A stretch of 64,000 nt of DNA. Origin: Betaproteobacteria bacterium (GTDB lineage: Bacteria > Pseudomonadota > Gammaproteobacteria > Burkholderiales > SG8-41). Location: NCBI GenBank assembly GCA_029863175.1, contig JAOTVX010000003.1:77543-141542 (forward strand), in the 5' to 3' direction. The translations under genes were made by a program, and so were the position numbers. Positions 55,126 to 63,679 of this stretch are shown here, piece after piece (the stretch's first letter is position 1; each line of letters begins with the position of its first letter). Under the pieces are notes generated by a model. It worked only from the letters and a program-made list of their open reading frames with translations. It made no database searches and had not been told where the DNA came from.

Positions 55126-55516
55126 GCGGGGAAACTTCGACAATCTGTCGCCGCCGCTGCGCTCCCGGACTGAAATCGCGCCACGCTTGCTCAGATCATC
55201 GCTGGGCGGCGTATCTGCACTGTCCGAAGAGTCCGTTGTGTTGATGTCGGGGGTATGGCGCTCCAGGGCCTCGCGAGTACTGCATGTCATTGCGCGACGA
55301 TTGCCCGCCGCCGCGACGTCGTCATTGTGCCGCACCTGGCCAGCGTGTCCGTTCGCGCAGCGGCCGTCACTACCAGAGAATATTGCCGTCTCCTACTTGT
55401 GCTCGACGGCGATATGGATAATAGTTCATCAACACGACACATATCGCTCAGGGCACGGCGAGGCCTGCGATCCAAGGCGGAATGCTTTCGAAGAGTTTGG
55501 CCATGAGGAGGGCATG

Positions 55517-56530
55517 ATGATATTCAAGTTGGGTTTTCGGGAACTCTTGTCTGTACTCGCTGCAATTGGGGCGCTTGGCATATGGGGCCACGCTGTCGCG
55601 GCAGAGGGAAAGGCTGCCTGGCAGCCGCAAGGTCCGGTCGAGATCGTGGTGCCTACGGGTGCTGGAGGTGAGAACGACAGGGTGGCCCGCTTTATTCAGC
55701 GAATTTTCGAACAGAAAAAGCTGGTCCAGACACCGGTGCTGGTCGTCAACAAGTCCGGCGGCGGCCAGGTTCTGTCGCTCGTCTACTTTTCCAAGAAATC
55801 ACCGGATCCTCATTTTTTGCTGTACGCGACCGGGACCGTCTTGAGCAACCAGATATCGGGGCGTACCAAGCTCGGCTATCACGATCTCACACCGATAGCG
55901 AAACTGCGCTGTGACAACACTGCGCTGACGGTCGCTCCGGACTCTGACATGAAGACCATTCAGGACCTCATCGGCCGTCTCAAGGGTAATATCCGGTCGG
56001 TATCGTTCGGCGGGGTATCCCGTGGCGGCGCGAACAATCTCGTATTGGCGAAGGCGCTCAGGTCGGGCGGCGTCGATCCGAGCGGCCTGAAGATGATCAT
56101 ATTCAAGACCAACGCGCAATCCATGACGGGCGTCATGGGCAAGCACGTCGACGCCGTGGCGTCATCGGTCAGCGCAGCCTTCCAGAACTTCAAGTCGGGC
56201 AAGCTGAGGATCCTCGCCGTTTCGGCGCCGAAGCGCCTCACCGGAATACTGGCTGACGTGCCGACTATGGCCGAGGCCGGACTCGACGTCAGCGGGGTCA
56301 GCAACTGCCGGTATATCTATGCTACGAAGGGGATCACCGCTGCCCAGCGGGCATTCTGGGAAAACGCGATGGCGACCGTGAACAAGGATGAGGAGTGGGG
56401 AGCGGATATCGCCCAGCGTAACCAGATGCAGGATTTCCGGCGCGGCAAGGACCTAGAGTCCGATCTGAAAGCGACTTACGATGGGACCCAGGCGGCGATG
56501 ATCGATATCGGACTCGCCAAGGCCAAATAG
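55517..56530 (+). CDS. tctC: Tripartite tricarboxylate transporter substrate-binding protein (TctC/Bug)
   Basis: 337 residues. A Sec signal (VLAAIGALGIWGHAVAA) precedes a Bug-family periplasmic binding protein with PVEIVVPTGAGGENDRVARF, a VVNKSGGG loop and DVPTMAEAGLDV near the end. It captures a carboxylate for the TctAB permease encoded next. The ATG at 55517, 5 bp after GGAGG, is preferred to the adjacent one at 55514. Confidence 0.9.
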   Translation: MIFKLGFRELLSVLAAIGALGIWGHAVAAEGKAAWQPQGPVEIVVPTGAGGENDRVARFIQRIFEQKKLVQTPVLVVNKSGGGQVLSLVYFSKKSPDPHFLLYATGTVLSNQISGRTKLGYHDLTPIAKLRCDNTALTVAPDSDMKTIQDLIGRLKGNIRSVSFGGVSRGGANNLVLAKALRSGGVDPSGLKMIIFKTNAQSMTGVMGKHVDAVASSVSAAFQNFKSGKLRILAVSAPKRLTGILADVPTMAEAGLDVSGVSNCRYIYATKGITAAQRAFWENAMATVNKDEEWGADIAQRNQMQDFRRGKDLESDLKATYDGTQAAMIDIGLAKAK

Positions 56531-56800
56531 CAGGCGGCAGCGGGGCATTCGCCGGAACATCTGCGCCGTGCATCCGCGCTGAGCGATGGGCCGAATCACG
56601 CGGCCTCCTGCTTTTCGTGGCCGTTGCAGCGTTATAGGGTCGTGCGTGGCGCCCACGCCACCGTTGGGTACAGCCACCGCGCGGCCAGGGTCCGGTAATC
56701 CGCGTCGATCGCGACGACGCTGCGGATCGCCGGACGCCGCAAACGGCGCGTCCTCAAGCCGACAATTCGAATCGCGGTCATCAGTGAAAAACGAAGCACC
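56531..56800. other. 270-bp gap inside the tct operon
   Basis: tctC and tctB are usually close. Here the space holds no motif or frame that I recognise on either strand. Confidence 0.3.
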
Positions 56801-57271
56801 ATGGCCAACCGCATAACAGTCGGCTTTGCCGTTATTCTGGCGGCCCTGTATCTGTATGCCACCGAGCAGATTCCGATTGTGCACCTCGACGATCCGCTGG
56901 GTCCGAAGGCATTCCCGCGGCTGCTCGGCGCCGCCCTGCTGGCGATCGCCATTATGTTGCTGCTGGAATCGCTTGGTAAGAAGAAGGTGCGGGATGCGAT
57001 ACCAGCCGAAGGGGGTGAGCAATCTGCGGGTTGGCGGCACTACTGGGTAGTTGGCGCACTGACGATCTGGACCAGCTTGTATGTCGCGCTGTTCGAATGG
57101 GCCGGCTACGCGCTGTCCACCAGTATCTACCTCCTGGTGCTGACGGCCTGTTTCAACCGCGGCAGGTGGCTGGGCAACGTTCTGACTGCGGTCCTGTTCA
57201 GCTTCGTCAGCTACGGGGTGTTTACCAGGCTGCTGGCGGTCTCGCTGCCGCGCGGCATCCTGCCTTTTTGA
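56801..57271 (+). CDS. tctB: Tripartite tricarboxylate transporter small permease TctB
   Basis: 156 residues with four membrane helices and the DUF1468/TctB start GFAVILAALYLYATEQIPIV plus GPKAFPRLLGAALLAIAI. It forms the permease with TctA, whose gene begins 27 bp later. Confidence 0.85.
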   Translation: MANRITVGFAVILAALYLYATEQIPIVHLDDPLGPKAFPRLLGAALLAIAIMLLLESLGKKKVRDAIPAEGGEQSAGWRHYWVVGALTIWTSLYVALFEWAGYALSTSIYLLVLTACFNRGRWLGNVLTAVLFSFVSYGVFTRLLAVSLPRGILPF

Positions 57272-57298
57272 CGCGCCGCTCTGCACGGACGGCCACCC

Positions 57299-58816
57299 AT
57301 GGAAACGCTGGCGCATATACTCAACGGCTTCTCCATCTGCCTGCAGCCGATCAACCTCTGGTATACCTTGGTGGGCTGCTTTCTAGGGACGCTCGTCGGG
57401 GTGTTGCCCGGCATCGGCCCGGCCGCCGGTATCGCCCTGCTCGTCCCCATCACCTACGGCATGAACCCGGCGTCAGCGCTCATCATGCTGGCCGGCATCT
57501 ACTACGGTGCGAAATATGGCGGCTCGACGAGTTCGATCTTGATCCGCACGCCCGGGGAGACCGCGTCGGTCATGACCTGTATCGACGGCTACGCGATGGC
57601 GCAGAACGGGCGGGCGGGGGCGGCACTCGCCGTGTCGGCCATCGGTTCATTCATCGCCGGCAGCATCGGTGTCGTCGGCTTGACGCTTTTCGCGCTGCCG
57701 CTCGCCGAGATGGCCATCGAGTTCGGTCCGGCCGAGTATTTCATGCTTATGCTGTTTGCGATGACGTCCGTGGCATCGCTTACCGGCAAGTCGCTGCCCA
57801 AGGGGATGTTCTCCATGGTCCTGGGGCTGATGCTTGCCACCGTCGGCATCGACCTGCAAAGCGCCATGCCGCGTTACACAATGGACATCGTGGAATTTCA
57901 GGAAGGTATCAGCTTCGTGGTCGTAGTGGTGGGAATGTTCGCGGTGGCGGAAGTTTTCCAGGGTCTGGAAATGCTATTGCGGGGAACCGCGCCGGCCGTA
58001 ATTCGCATCTCAGGAAAGCTGTGGCTCACCCGCGAGGAATGGCGGCGCTCCATAGGCCCGATCTGGCGCGGCGGCATTATCGGCTTCATCATCGGCGTTC
58101 TGCCGGGAGCGGGCGGAACGATCGCCTCGATCCTTTCGTACACGACGGAACGCGGCCTGTCGAAGCACCCGGAAGAATTCGGTAAGGGGGCAATCGAGGG
58201 CGTCGCCGGGCCGGAATCGGCGAACAACTCGGATACGGCCGGCGCGCTGGTGCCGCTGCTGACCCTCGGATTGCCGGGCGGCGCCGTCACCGCGGTGCTG
58301 CTGGGCGCCTTCATTATGTACGGCATACAGCCGGGACCGCTGCTGTTCAAGGAACATCCCGACGTCGTCTGGGGGCTGATCGACAGCATGTACCTCGGCA
58401 ATGCGATGCTGCTGATTCTCAACCTGCCGCTCATCGGGCTGTTCGTCCGCCTGCTCTATATCCCGAGGGGCATCCTGTATCCGCTGATCGTGGCGATCTC
58501 GGCTGTCGGCATTTACTCCGTTAACGGCAACATCGTCGACCTCTACCTGATGCTCCTCTTCGGGGTCATCGGCTATCTGTTCAGCAAGGCCGATATCCCG
58601 GCCGCGCCGCTGGTGCTCGGTCTGGTCCTGGGTGACCTCATCGAGCAGTCGTTTCGGCAGGCGATGAATCTGTCCGACGGCAGTCTCGCCATCTTCGTCG
58701 GCAGCCGGATCACCGTGGTGCTGCTAGTGCTGACGGTGATAGCCGTGCTGTGGCCGCTCATTGCGTCGCGAATCAAGGCGCTCAAGACACTGCCTGCTAC
58801 CGGAACGGAGAACTGA
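57299..58816 (+). CDS. tctA: Tripartite tricarboxylate transporter large permease TctA
   Basis: 505 residues with about 11-12 helices. Conserved TctA blocks are GVLPGIGPAAGIALLVPITY, GGSTSSILIRTPGE, GVLPGAGGTIASILSY and GVAGPESANNSDTAGALVPL. It carries out sodium- or proton-coupled uptake of the solute bound by TctC. It ends the transporter operon. Confidence 0.96.
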   Translation: METLAHILNGFSICLQPINLWYTLVGCFLGTLVGVLPGIGPAAGIALLVPITYGMNPASALIMLAGIYYGAKYGGSTSSILIRTPGETASVMTCIDGYAMAQNGRAGAALAVSAIGSFIAGSIGVVGLTLFALPLAEMAIEFGPAEYFMLMLFAMTSVASLTGKSLPKGMFSMVLGLMLATVGIDLQSAMPRYTMDIVEFQEGISFVVVVVGMFAVAEVFQGLEMLLRGTAPAVIRISGKLWLTREEWRRSIGPIWRGGIIGFIIGVLPGAGGTIASILSYTTERGLSKHPEEFGKGAIEGVAGPESANNSDTAGALVPLLTLGLPGGAVTAVLLGAFIMYGIQPGPLLFKEHPDVVWGLIDSMYLGNAMLLILNLPLIGLFVRLLYIPRGILYPLIVAISAVGIYSVNGNIVDLYLMLLFGVIGYLFSKADIPAAPLVLGLVLGDLIEQSFRQAMNLSDGSLAIFVGSRITVVLLVLTVIAVLWPLIASRIKALKTLPATGTEN

Positions 58817-58990
58817 GCCGCCATTTACCCCACACAATCAGCGCGCCTCGAAATTGCGCCCATGCTTCGCGAGACCGCGGCGCGGCTCCGTCGCCACGAG
58901 CACGAAGGTGACCGCGGATTGCACGTTGATGTAACTCGCTGTTTCAAATGCAAACGTGGCCCGCCCTCACTCGCCAACGCTCGCCGAAAT

Positions 58991-59086
58991 AGCACTAGGG
59001 GAGAGACCAAAGCACTAGGGGACAGACCACTAAGACTGAAATCCCGCCCAATTAACCCGTTAACTTCCTTAGTGGTCTGTCCCCTA
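58991..59086. repeat. Tandem and inverted repeats of AGCACTAGGGGACAGACCAC
   Basis: AGCACTAGGGG(A)GAGACCA (58991-59009) and AGCACTAGGGGACAGACCAC (59011-59030) are tandem. TAGGGGACAGACCACTAAG (59016-59034) is perfectly inverted as CTTAGTGGTCTGTCCCCTA (59068-59086), a 19-bp stem with a 33-bp loop containing TTAACCCGTTAAC. The 58817-58990 stretch shows nothing. Confidence 0.7.
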
Positions 59087-59168
59087 AGGTTCTGCTTTTC
59101 GTCCCAGAAAGCTGGGCCGTCAAGCCTTGGAGGACGGCCTAGGGCTCTGAATCAATGCCTCTTTTAAT

Positions 59169-59362
59169 GGGGTCTGACCCTGCGGTCACTAGACGTAAGT
59201 AATATCCCGTTTGCCCTCTACCGCCTATTTGGTGAAGTTCGGGCCAAAGCCATCATTAAGGGACGGCCCTACATCAGAAAGGATCAGCTTGTCGAGAGGA
59301 AGATCATTCCGCAGTCGGTATCCGACGAGATCAAGGATCAGATCATCGCCAAGCAGAAATAG
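59169..59362 (+). pseudogene. C-terminal remnant of a helix-hairpin-helix (ComEA-like) protein
   Basis: The frame reads GEVRAKAIIKGRPYIRKDQL, then VERKIIPQSVSDEIKDQIIA and KQK before the stop at 59362. This matches the C-terminal half of small exported ComEA-type helix-hairpin-helix proteins. The signal peptide and first half are absent; the frame begins in GGGGTCTGACCC (59169-59180), so the palindrome marks the break. Confidence 0.65.
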
Positions 59363-59438
59363 CCGTCCCGCCGTGGGAGTGGAGACGACGGCGATAGGCG
59401 GCGGGAGGGCGATGACGTGCTGAGTGAGCGCAGCCAGC

Positions 59439-59582
59439 CTAACGGAAGGGATACGATACGACCCAGATCAGGAGCCGCAAGAGCAATATAACGAAGAAGG
59501 CCAGCAATACACCCAAGCACACGTCCCACATGAACGTGGAGCCCCCAAGGTGGGTGGCGAGAAAATCTCGGACAGTAGTCAT
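59439..59582 (-). CDS. Small single-helix membrane protein
   Basis: A 47-residue frame starts 6 bp after a strong GGGAGG and reads MTTVRDFLATHLGGSTFMWD, then a hydrophobic helix with VLLAFFVILLLRLLIWVV. A short amphipathic head and one membrane span are evident. I recognise no family. The ribosome site and hydrophobic pattern argue that it is real. Confidence 0.55.
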   Translation of the reverse strand: MTTVRDFLATHLGGSTFMWDVCLGVLLAFFVILLLRLLIWVVSYPFR

Positions 59583-59621
59583 GGGTTCCTCCCGGCGTTG
59601 ATCTAGCGGCCCGCTTCCCGA

Positions 59622-60086
59622 TCACCGGGGGTTATCGCGTGTCCACTCAATAATAAATTCGTTGGTTCGTTCTTTCACTGAATTGCTTACCTTACGCGCC
59701 GCAATGCTGCGCGACGCTGCGCCAAGAAAGCTCCGATTCCAAATGCTACCCACGACATATGCGTTATTAGACTTAAGAGTTGCCGGGCTTTTGAACTGGA
59801 CATTAACGCTATACGCACACCACGTATTTTCCAGAAAGAGCATAGTAACTTGAACGTAAACATATCCTTTGCTACCGCCACGATTTTCAACAACGCGTAT
59901 ACGGGATTGAGACAAAGGAGATTCAGCGGCGACTCTTATGCTTTCTTTAGTGATCCCGCAACTTGTGGCTCCGTCATCCAAGTTTTCAATTACTACGTTA
60001 ATCACGTCTAGTCCGCGTAATGTGCCCTCAGCGGAGTGCGCTGTCGTTGATGTGAGCAGCAGGACCAGCAGCAATAGCTTTTTCAT
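59622..60086 (-). CDS. Hypothetical secreted protein
   Basis: 154 residues. A clear signal peptide (KKLLLLVLLLTSTTAHSA) is followed by a mature domain with two cysteines (SCGITKESI, TWCAYSVNV) that could form a disulfide. No family was recognised. Codons are AT-richer than the surroundings, suggesting recent transfer. It is 40 bp upstream of the small membrane protein, same strand. Confidence 0.7.
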   Translation of the reverse strand: MKKLLLLVLLLTSTTAHSAEGTLRGLDVINVVIENLDDGATSCGITKESIRVAAESPLSQSRIRVVENRGGSKGYVYVQVTMLFLENTWCAYSVNVQFKSPATLKSNNAYVVGSIWNRSFLGAASRSIAARKVSNSVKERTNEFIIEWTRDNPR

Positions 60087-60262
60087 AGATCCCTCCCCGA
60101 AGAGGCCGACACCTGCCAGCTTACTCCCGCAGCGCCCGGAAGAGGAATGGTCACGCGGAGCAATCTATTTCAACCGCGAGAGCGCGGCGAGCGGCCTGCG
60201 ACGAACGCCAAAAATCAGCGATGGGACCGAAGAAGTCGCGACGAATCGGGGAAAGATGACTC

Positions 60263-60293
60263 AGCGGCTTGCGCTGGCCCGACCCGGATATAG
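60263..60293 (+). repeat. 31-bp dispersed repeat, copy 1
   Basis: AGCGGCTTGCGCTGGCCCGA (start of 31 bp ending CCCGGATATAG) recurs at 63886-63916 with two mismatches, same orientation. The 60087-60349 gap shows nothing else. Confidence 0.5.
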
Positions 60294-60349
60294 GTCGCTT
60301 GGAACACCGGGGCCGCGGCTGTTGTGCGGTCGACCGCGGTTGTAATTCT

Positions 60350-62062
60350 TTACCTCTGTTTTATCAGCTCATTCCAGTTCGCCGGCAGTTTGATTTCCCT
60401 GGTCACTGCCTTCACGTATGCCGCATGCAGCGCCATGGTCTTGTTGCGGGACCCGTCGCCGCATACGGCGATGTTGATCACCCCGGGGTAGATCAGAATT
60501 GGAACCGTATCATCGGGCCCCAGGTCGCGCCATTCCTCTGGGGGGCCTAATTTCATCTTGATCAGGCCATCGATGGTTTGAGATTCGCCCCAGGCATAGC
60601 CGTATTTCAGGGCGAGATCGATATGACTGATGCTGACCCTTGAATTCTCGAACAGGTATTTTTGAACATCCTGTTTTGAATAGCCGCCGTCGGCGAGGGC
60701 TCGGGCGACGGGAGGCGTTATGAGCACCGTCAACATTTGCGAGTCTTTGTGCATGAGCGGACCCCACAGGACTACGCGCTTGACGATATCCTGGCAAATC
60801 GCTTTCAAGTGTCCTTCCGGCTCGGTCCCGGAAGGAAAAGCCTGGAAGCCCCAATTCTGGGTTGCGCCCGCAGTCACGGTGCTCGTATTTCTCCTGAAGC
60901 CGCGCTCGACGTGGTACGGCTCCCATGGGGATTTCTCTTCATCCTCCGCCAGCACGAAGGGCATGATATAGCCGAACGTTCCCATGTACTGTTCTGCCGG
61001 CCTGAGTTTGGCCACGTTTCTGATGATCAGGCCGAGTGCGCGTCCGATCGCAGGATTCGGGCCTCTCGAGACGAGCCCGGTGTCGAACTTGACGCCCAGC
61101 TCATTGACTATGGGTCCATTGATGAGCAGAAACGGATTGACTCCGCCGGTAGTGCCCAGCTGATCCAGGTTGTATCCAGTATCCGCGATGGCTTCCACGG
61201 CCGCGATCAGGATCGGCATGTGCTCGGGCCGGCAGCCGGCCATCACGGCGTTTGCGGCTATGACCGCTGGCGTCGCCCGCAAATTTCCCGGCCGCAAGAT
61301 CGCTATTTCCTCGTTCGGCGCGCGGTCCGTACAGCGCAGAAACTCCTCGACCTTCTGCAGGGTCGGAGGAATGATCGGCAGCTCGTCCGTCGCATTTTGC
61401 GCACGGAACGACTCATTGATTTGCTCGAAGGTCCCGGTCAACGCCAGATCTTCCGCGCCGCCCGCCGCCGCAGGGTGGCTCACGAGGTTCGCCGACTTGG
61501 TCAAGGCGGCCACGATCTGGTCAAGAGTTCCCGCCTCAAGTTGTTCTCTTATGACGGACTCTGAATCAATACTGAACGTGCCCCGGTATTCGGCCACTTT
61601 GACTCCGGGTATTCCTTCCTGCTTGCCCAACAGATCGGCCAGCGGCAAGAAACTCGTGCCAGCGACGGCTACGGCAGGAATTCCTTCCTTTTCGGCTACA
61701 ATGCCGGGCCGCACCGCGGCCGGTGTGCAGGTACCTCACCCACCGTTGCCGGTTATTACAGCATCGCAACCCTTTGCCAGGAGCGCAGATCTCACCGCCT
61801 CCAATGTCTCCGCTTTCTTTTCCGATCCCAACGAGGCGATAGTGACAGTGGGGAACTCCGTGAACGGAATCATCCTGACGGCCGGATAGCGCTCGCGCAG
61901 CATCTGCTCGATGATCGGGAACATGACGTCCGCCTTGAAACCGCCGTTCCAGATCTCGCACACAGTCTTGCCGTTCAGGGTATCAAGGCGCGGCGCCAGC
62001 GACGCCGACGTGTCGTTAACGTTCACTCCGATCGGGCTTACGACGTTCAAGTTGGTATCCAT
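60350..62062 (-). CDS. UGSC-family selenoprotein with large C-terminal domain
   Basis: One reading frame of about 570 codons with an in-frame TGA at 61736-61738 (residue 109). Around it the frame reads AVITGNGG-U-GTCTPAAVRPGI, matching the U-G-S/T-C redox motif of the UGSC (seleno)protein family. Similarity continues after the TGA (VAEKEGIPAVAVAGTSF), so it is not a natural stop. Residues 1-150 are the UGSC domain; about 160-570 form a conserved-looking region I cannot name. The ATG at 62062 follows a nadC remnant by 2 bp; a TTG at 62068 is an alternative. Function unknown, possibly redox. Confidence 0.82.
61712..61738 (-). promoter_or_regulatory. Candidate bacterial SECIS with the selenocysteine UGA
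   Basis: After the UGA, 10 bases precede a hairpin CACCG-GCCG-CGGTG (61712-61725). Its loop opens with G and starts 16 bases after the UGA, inside the range of bacterial SECIS elements. The stem is short, so folding should be checked. Confidence 0.45.
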
Positions 62063-62064
62063 GA

Positions 62065-62211
62065 TCAAATTCTTATTCCAGCATGGTCTTGCTCAAAGCG
62101 CATCGATAACTCGACGGCCTGGATGTCTTTGGTCAGGCTGCCGATCGAGCTGCGGTCGACGCCGATCTTGGCGATCGCGCCCACGTTTTCCAGCAAGATT
62201 CGTTGATAGGA
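62065..62211 (-). pseudogene. nadC: C-terminal remnant of quinolinate phosphoribosyltransferase
   Basis: 48 codons ILLENVGAIAKIGVDRSSIG, then SLTKDIQAVELSMRFE, match the end of NadC (GVDxISIGALTK and DLSMRF). Everything upstream is missing and replaced by a short gap and an IS91-type remnant. Its stop overlaps the possible TTG start of the selenoprotein gene, so the remnant mRNA may feed translation there. Confidence 0.75.
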
Positions 62212-62414
62212 AATTCAAACACCATTTTTCACCCAATCGGCACATTATTCCCCGCCCGTCGCATCGTCAACCGCATGACATTTCACGCAAGCCCCGCTGT
62301 TTTCTGCAGAATCTTGCCCGTGGCTGCGTCCGATTTCCCTCAATCGGCTCTCTGGCGCGAGCGCAAGCCGAGCCTGCCCATCGGCTCTGGCCAAAAACCG
62401 TGCACGTTCGAGTA

Positions 62415-62837
62415 TCAAGCCGCCGGAAACAGATCGAAGCGCCGCGCCGCTGGCCGCGGCGGCGGTTGCGCCGACAATCCCAGTTACGTAAGAATGCGCT
62501 CAATCACCGCGGGCGCTTCGATCACAGCAATGATCTTCAAATTACCGCCGCACTGCACGCAGCATTCGATATCGAACACACGCTTCAACAACCGCGCCCA
62601 ACTCATGCGCGCTGAGGCGCCAGGCGCGTGCTCGCAATCGGTTGCGTGCCCGGTTGTCGTCGGCGCGGGAATCGGCACAATCGCGGCACGCAGTTTGGCG
62701 TGAGGCGCCAGCACCCCGTGAAAGCGGATGAGATGCCGACGCGGGCGCGGCACCAAGGCGGCGAGCCGTTGCATGAATTTCAGCGGCGAAATGACGAGGT
62801 GGGTCGTGCCGTTGCAATAGGAGTAGGTTGTGACCCG
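62415..62837 (-). pseudogene. IS91-family transposase, C-terminal remnant
   Basis: The frame reads NGTTHLVISPLKFMQRLAAL, then FHGVLAPHAKLRAAIVPIP, ARMSWARLLKRVFDIECC with the CxxC of VQCGGNLKIIAVI, and ends RILT-stop-LGLSAQPPPR. The TAA at 62484-62486 interrupts what is normally RILTHLG; the tail then continues to 62415. Only the C-terminal part of the transposase is left. It probably caused the nadC truncation. Confidence 0.75.
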
Positions 62838-62844
62838 TGACGGG

Positions 62845-63474
62845 TCACCCTTCGCTGGCAGCTTCGGGTAACCGCGATGCGGGCGGTTGAAGGGAGTGGT
62901 GCGGCATCGGTTTAAGGATGAGCTGATCGCCGCGCTGGATCATTTCAAGCCGCTTCAGAAAGTTCATCCCGAGGAGCACCAGCCCCGGTTCCAGCCCGTC
63001 GGATACCAGCGCTCCGACATCCCGCATTTTGATGCCGGCGAGCTGCACACTGTCGAGGCGAACCATGTAGCCGCGGGTCGGGCCCGCAGCCGTCTGAAGC
63101 GTCACCGAGGGGCCGCGCTTGAGGCCTAGCTCGCGCGCGAGCCGTGTCGATAGCGCCACCTGGGTCGCACCCGTGTCGAGCAAGAACGTCACACGCTCAC
63201 CATTGACCTCCCCGTCAGCCACGTACTGCCCTGCGCGGTTGCGCTGCAGAACGACCTCGCCGGTCGGGGCAGAGACCAGAGCGCGATTGGGATTGGCCTG
63301 GTGCTCGCTCCAGCCATGAAACATCCAGAAGACGATACCAATGATGATGAGCCAGCCGACGAGCAGCATCCCCGCGCCGCCGCCCGAACCGCGTATCACG
63401 GAACGCGGATCGACGATCGCGGAACGGAAATTGTCGTCAGACTCTGCGCTTTTCACTCCTCGTTCATCGATCAT
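62845..63474 (-). CDS. Membrane-anchored retropepsin-like aspartic protease
   Basis: 209 residues. One membrane helix (about 37-52) precedes a single-lobe aspartic protease domain with the catalytic FLLDTGATQVALS (DTG) and the hydrophobic VLLGMNFLKRLEM motif of clan AA proteins (TIGR02281 type). It would act as a homodimer in the periplasm; substrates are unknown. Upstream lies a CATCGAT heptamer array (63463-63489). Confidence 0.88.
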   Translation of the reverse strand: MIDERGVKSAESDDNFRSAIVDPRSVIRGSGGGAGMLLVGWLIIIGIVFWMFHGWSEHQANPNRALVSAPTGEVVLQRNRAGQYVADGEVNGERVTFLLDTGATQVALSTRLARELGLKRGPSVTLQTAAGPTRGYMVRLDSVQLAGIKMRDVGALVSDGLEPGLVLLGMNFLKRLEMIQRGDQLILKPMPHHSLQPPASRLPEAASEG

Positions 63475-63489
63475 CGATCATCGATCATA
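63463..63489. repeat. CATCGAT heptamer array
   Basis: Three to four perfect CATCGAT units overlap the start of the aspartic protease gene, which may begin downstream of them. It is the cleanest 7-bp array in the window. Confidence 0.75.
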
Positions 63490-63679
63490 GTTTGAGGAGG
63501 TGTTCGCGGTAATACCTAAGCTCTCTGATCGACTCGTAGATATCAGCCGGTGCTTCGTGCTTGCCGTGCGTGGTCAGCGCGGCCATGATGTCCGGCTTCA
63601 AACGCGTCGCCAGCTCCTTTTGTGGTCTCTTGGTCTCCGGTCGGACCACGCCTCTTGGTCTCTGGTGGGACCACGCCAA
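63485..63679 (-). CDS. Small hypothetical frame, probably a gene remnant
   Basis: 64 codons ending KHEAPADIYESIRELRYYRE, HLLKL. The C-terminal 40 residues look protein-like, while the first 22 come from the 25-bp tandem repeat at 63627-63676. The original start seems lost. I do not recognise the family. Confidence 0.35.
   Translation of the reverse strand: MAWSHQRPRGVVRPETKRPQKELATRLKPDIMAALTTHGKHEAPADIYESIRELRYYREHLLKL
63627..63676. repeat. 25-bp tandem duplication
   Basis: CTCTTGGTCTCCGGTCGGAC (+CACGC) is followed at once by a second 25-bp unit with two mismatches. It overlaps the 5' part of a remnant frame. The 63680-63885 stretch shows nothing. Confidence 0.7.

Noticed and set aside
56453..57316. 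287-codon minus-strand frame across tctB
   Set aside because: tctB on the plus strand shows a clear membrane pattern and operon context; the antisense frame has no motif.
61736..61738. Reading the TGA as an ordinary stop or as a pseudogene mutation
   Set aside because: The TGA sits exactly at the position of the redox Cys/Sec of the UGSC motif, and the frame and similarity continue on both sides.
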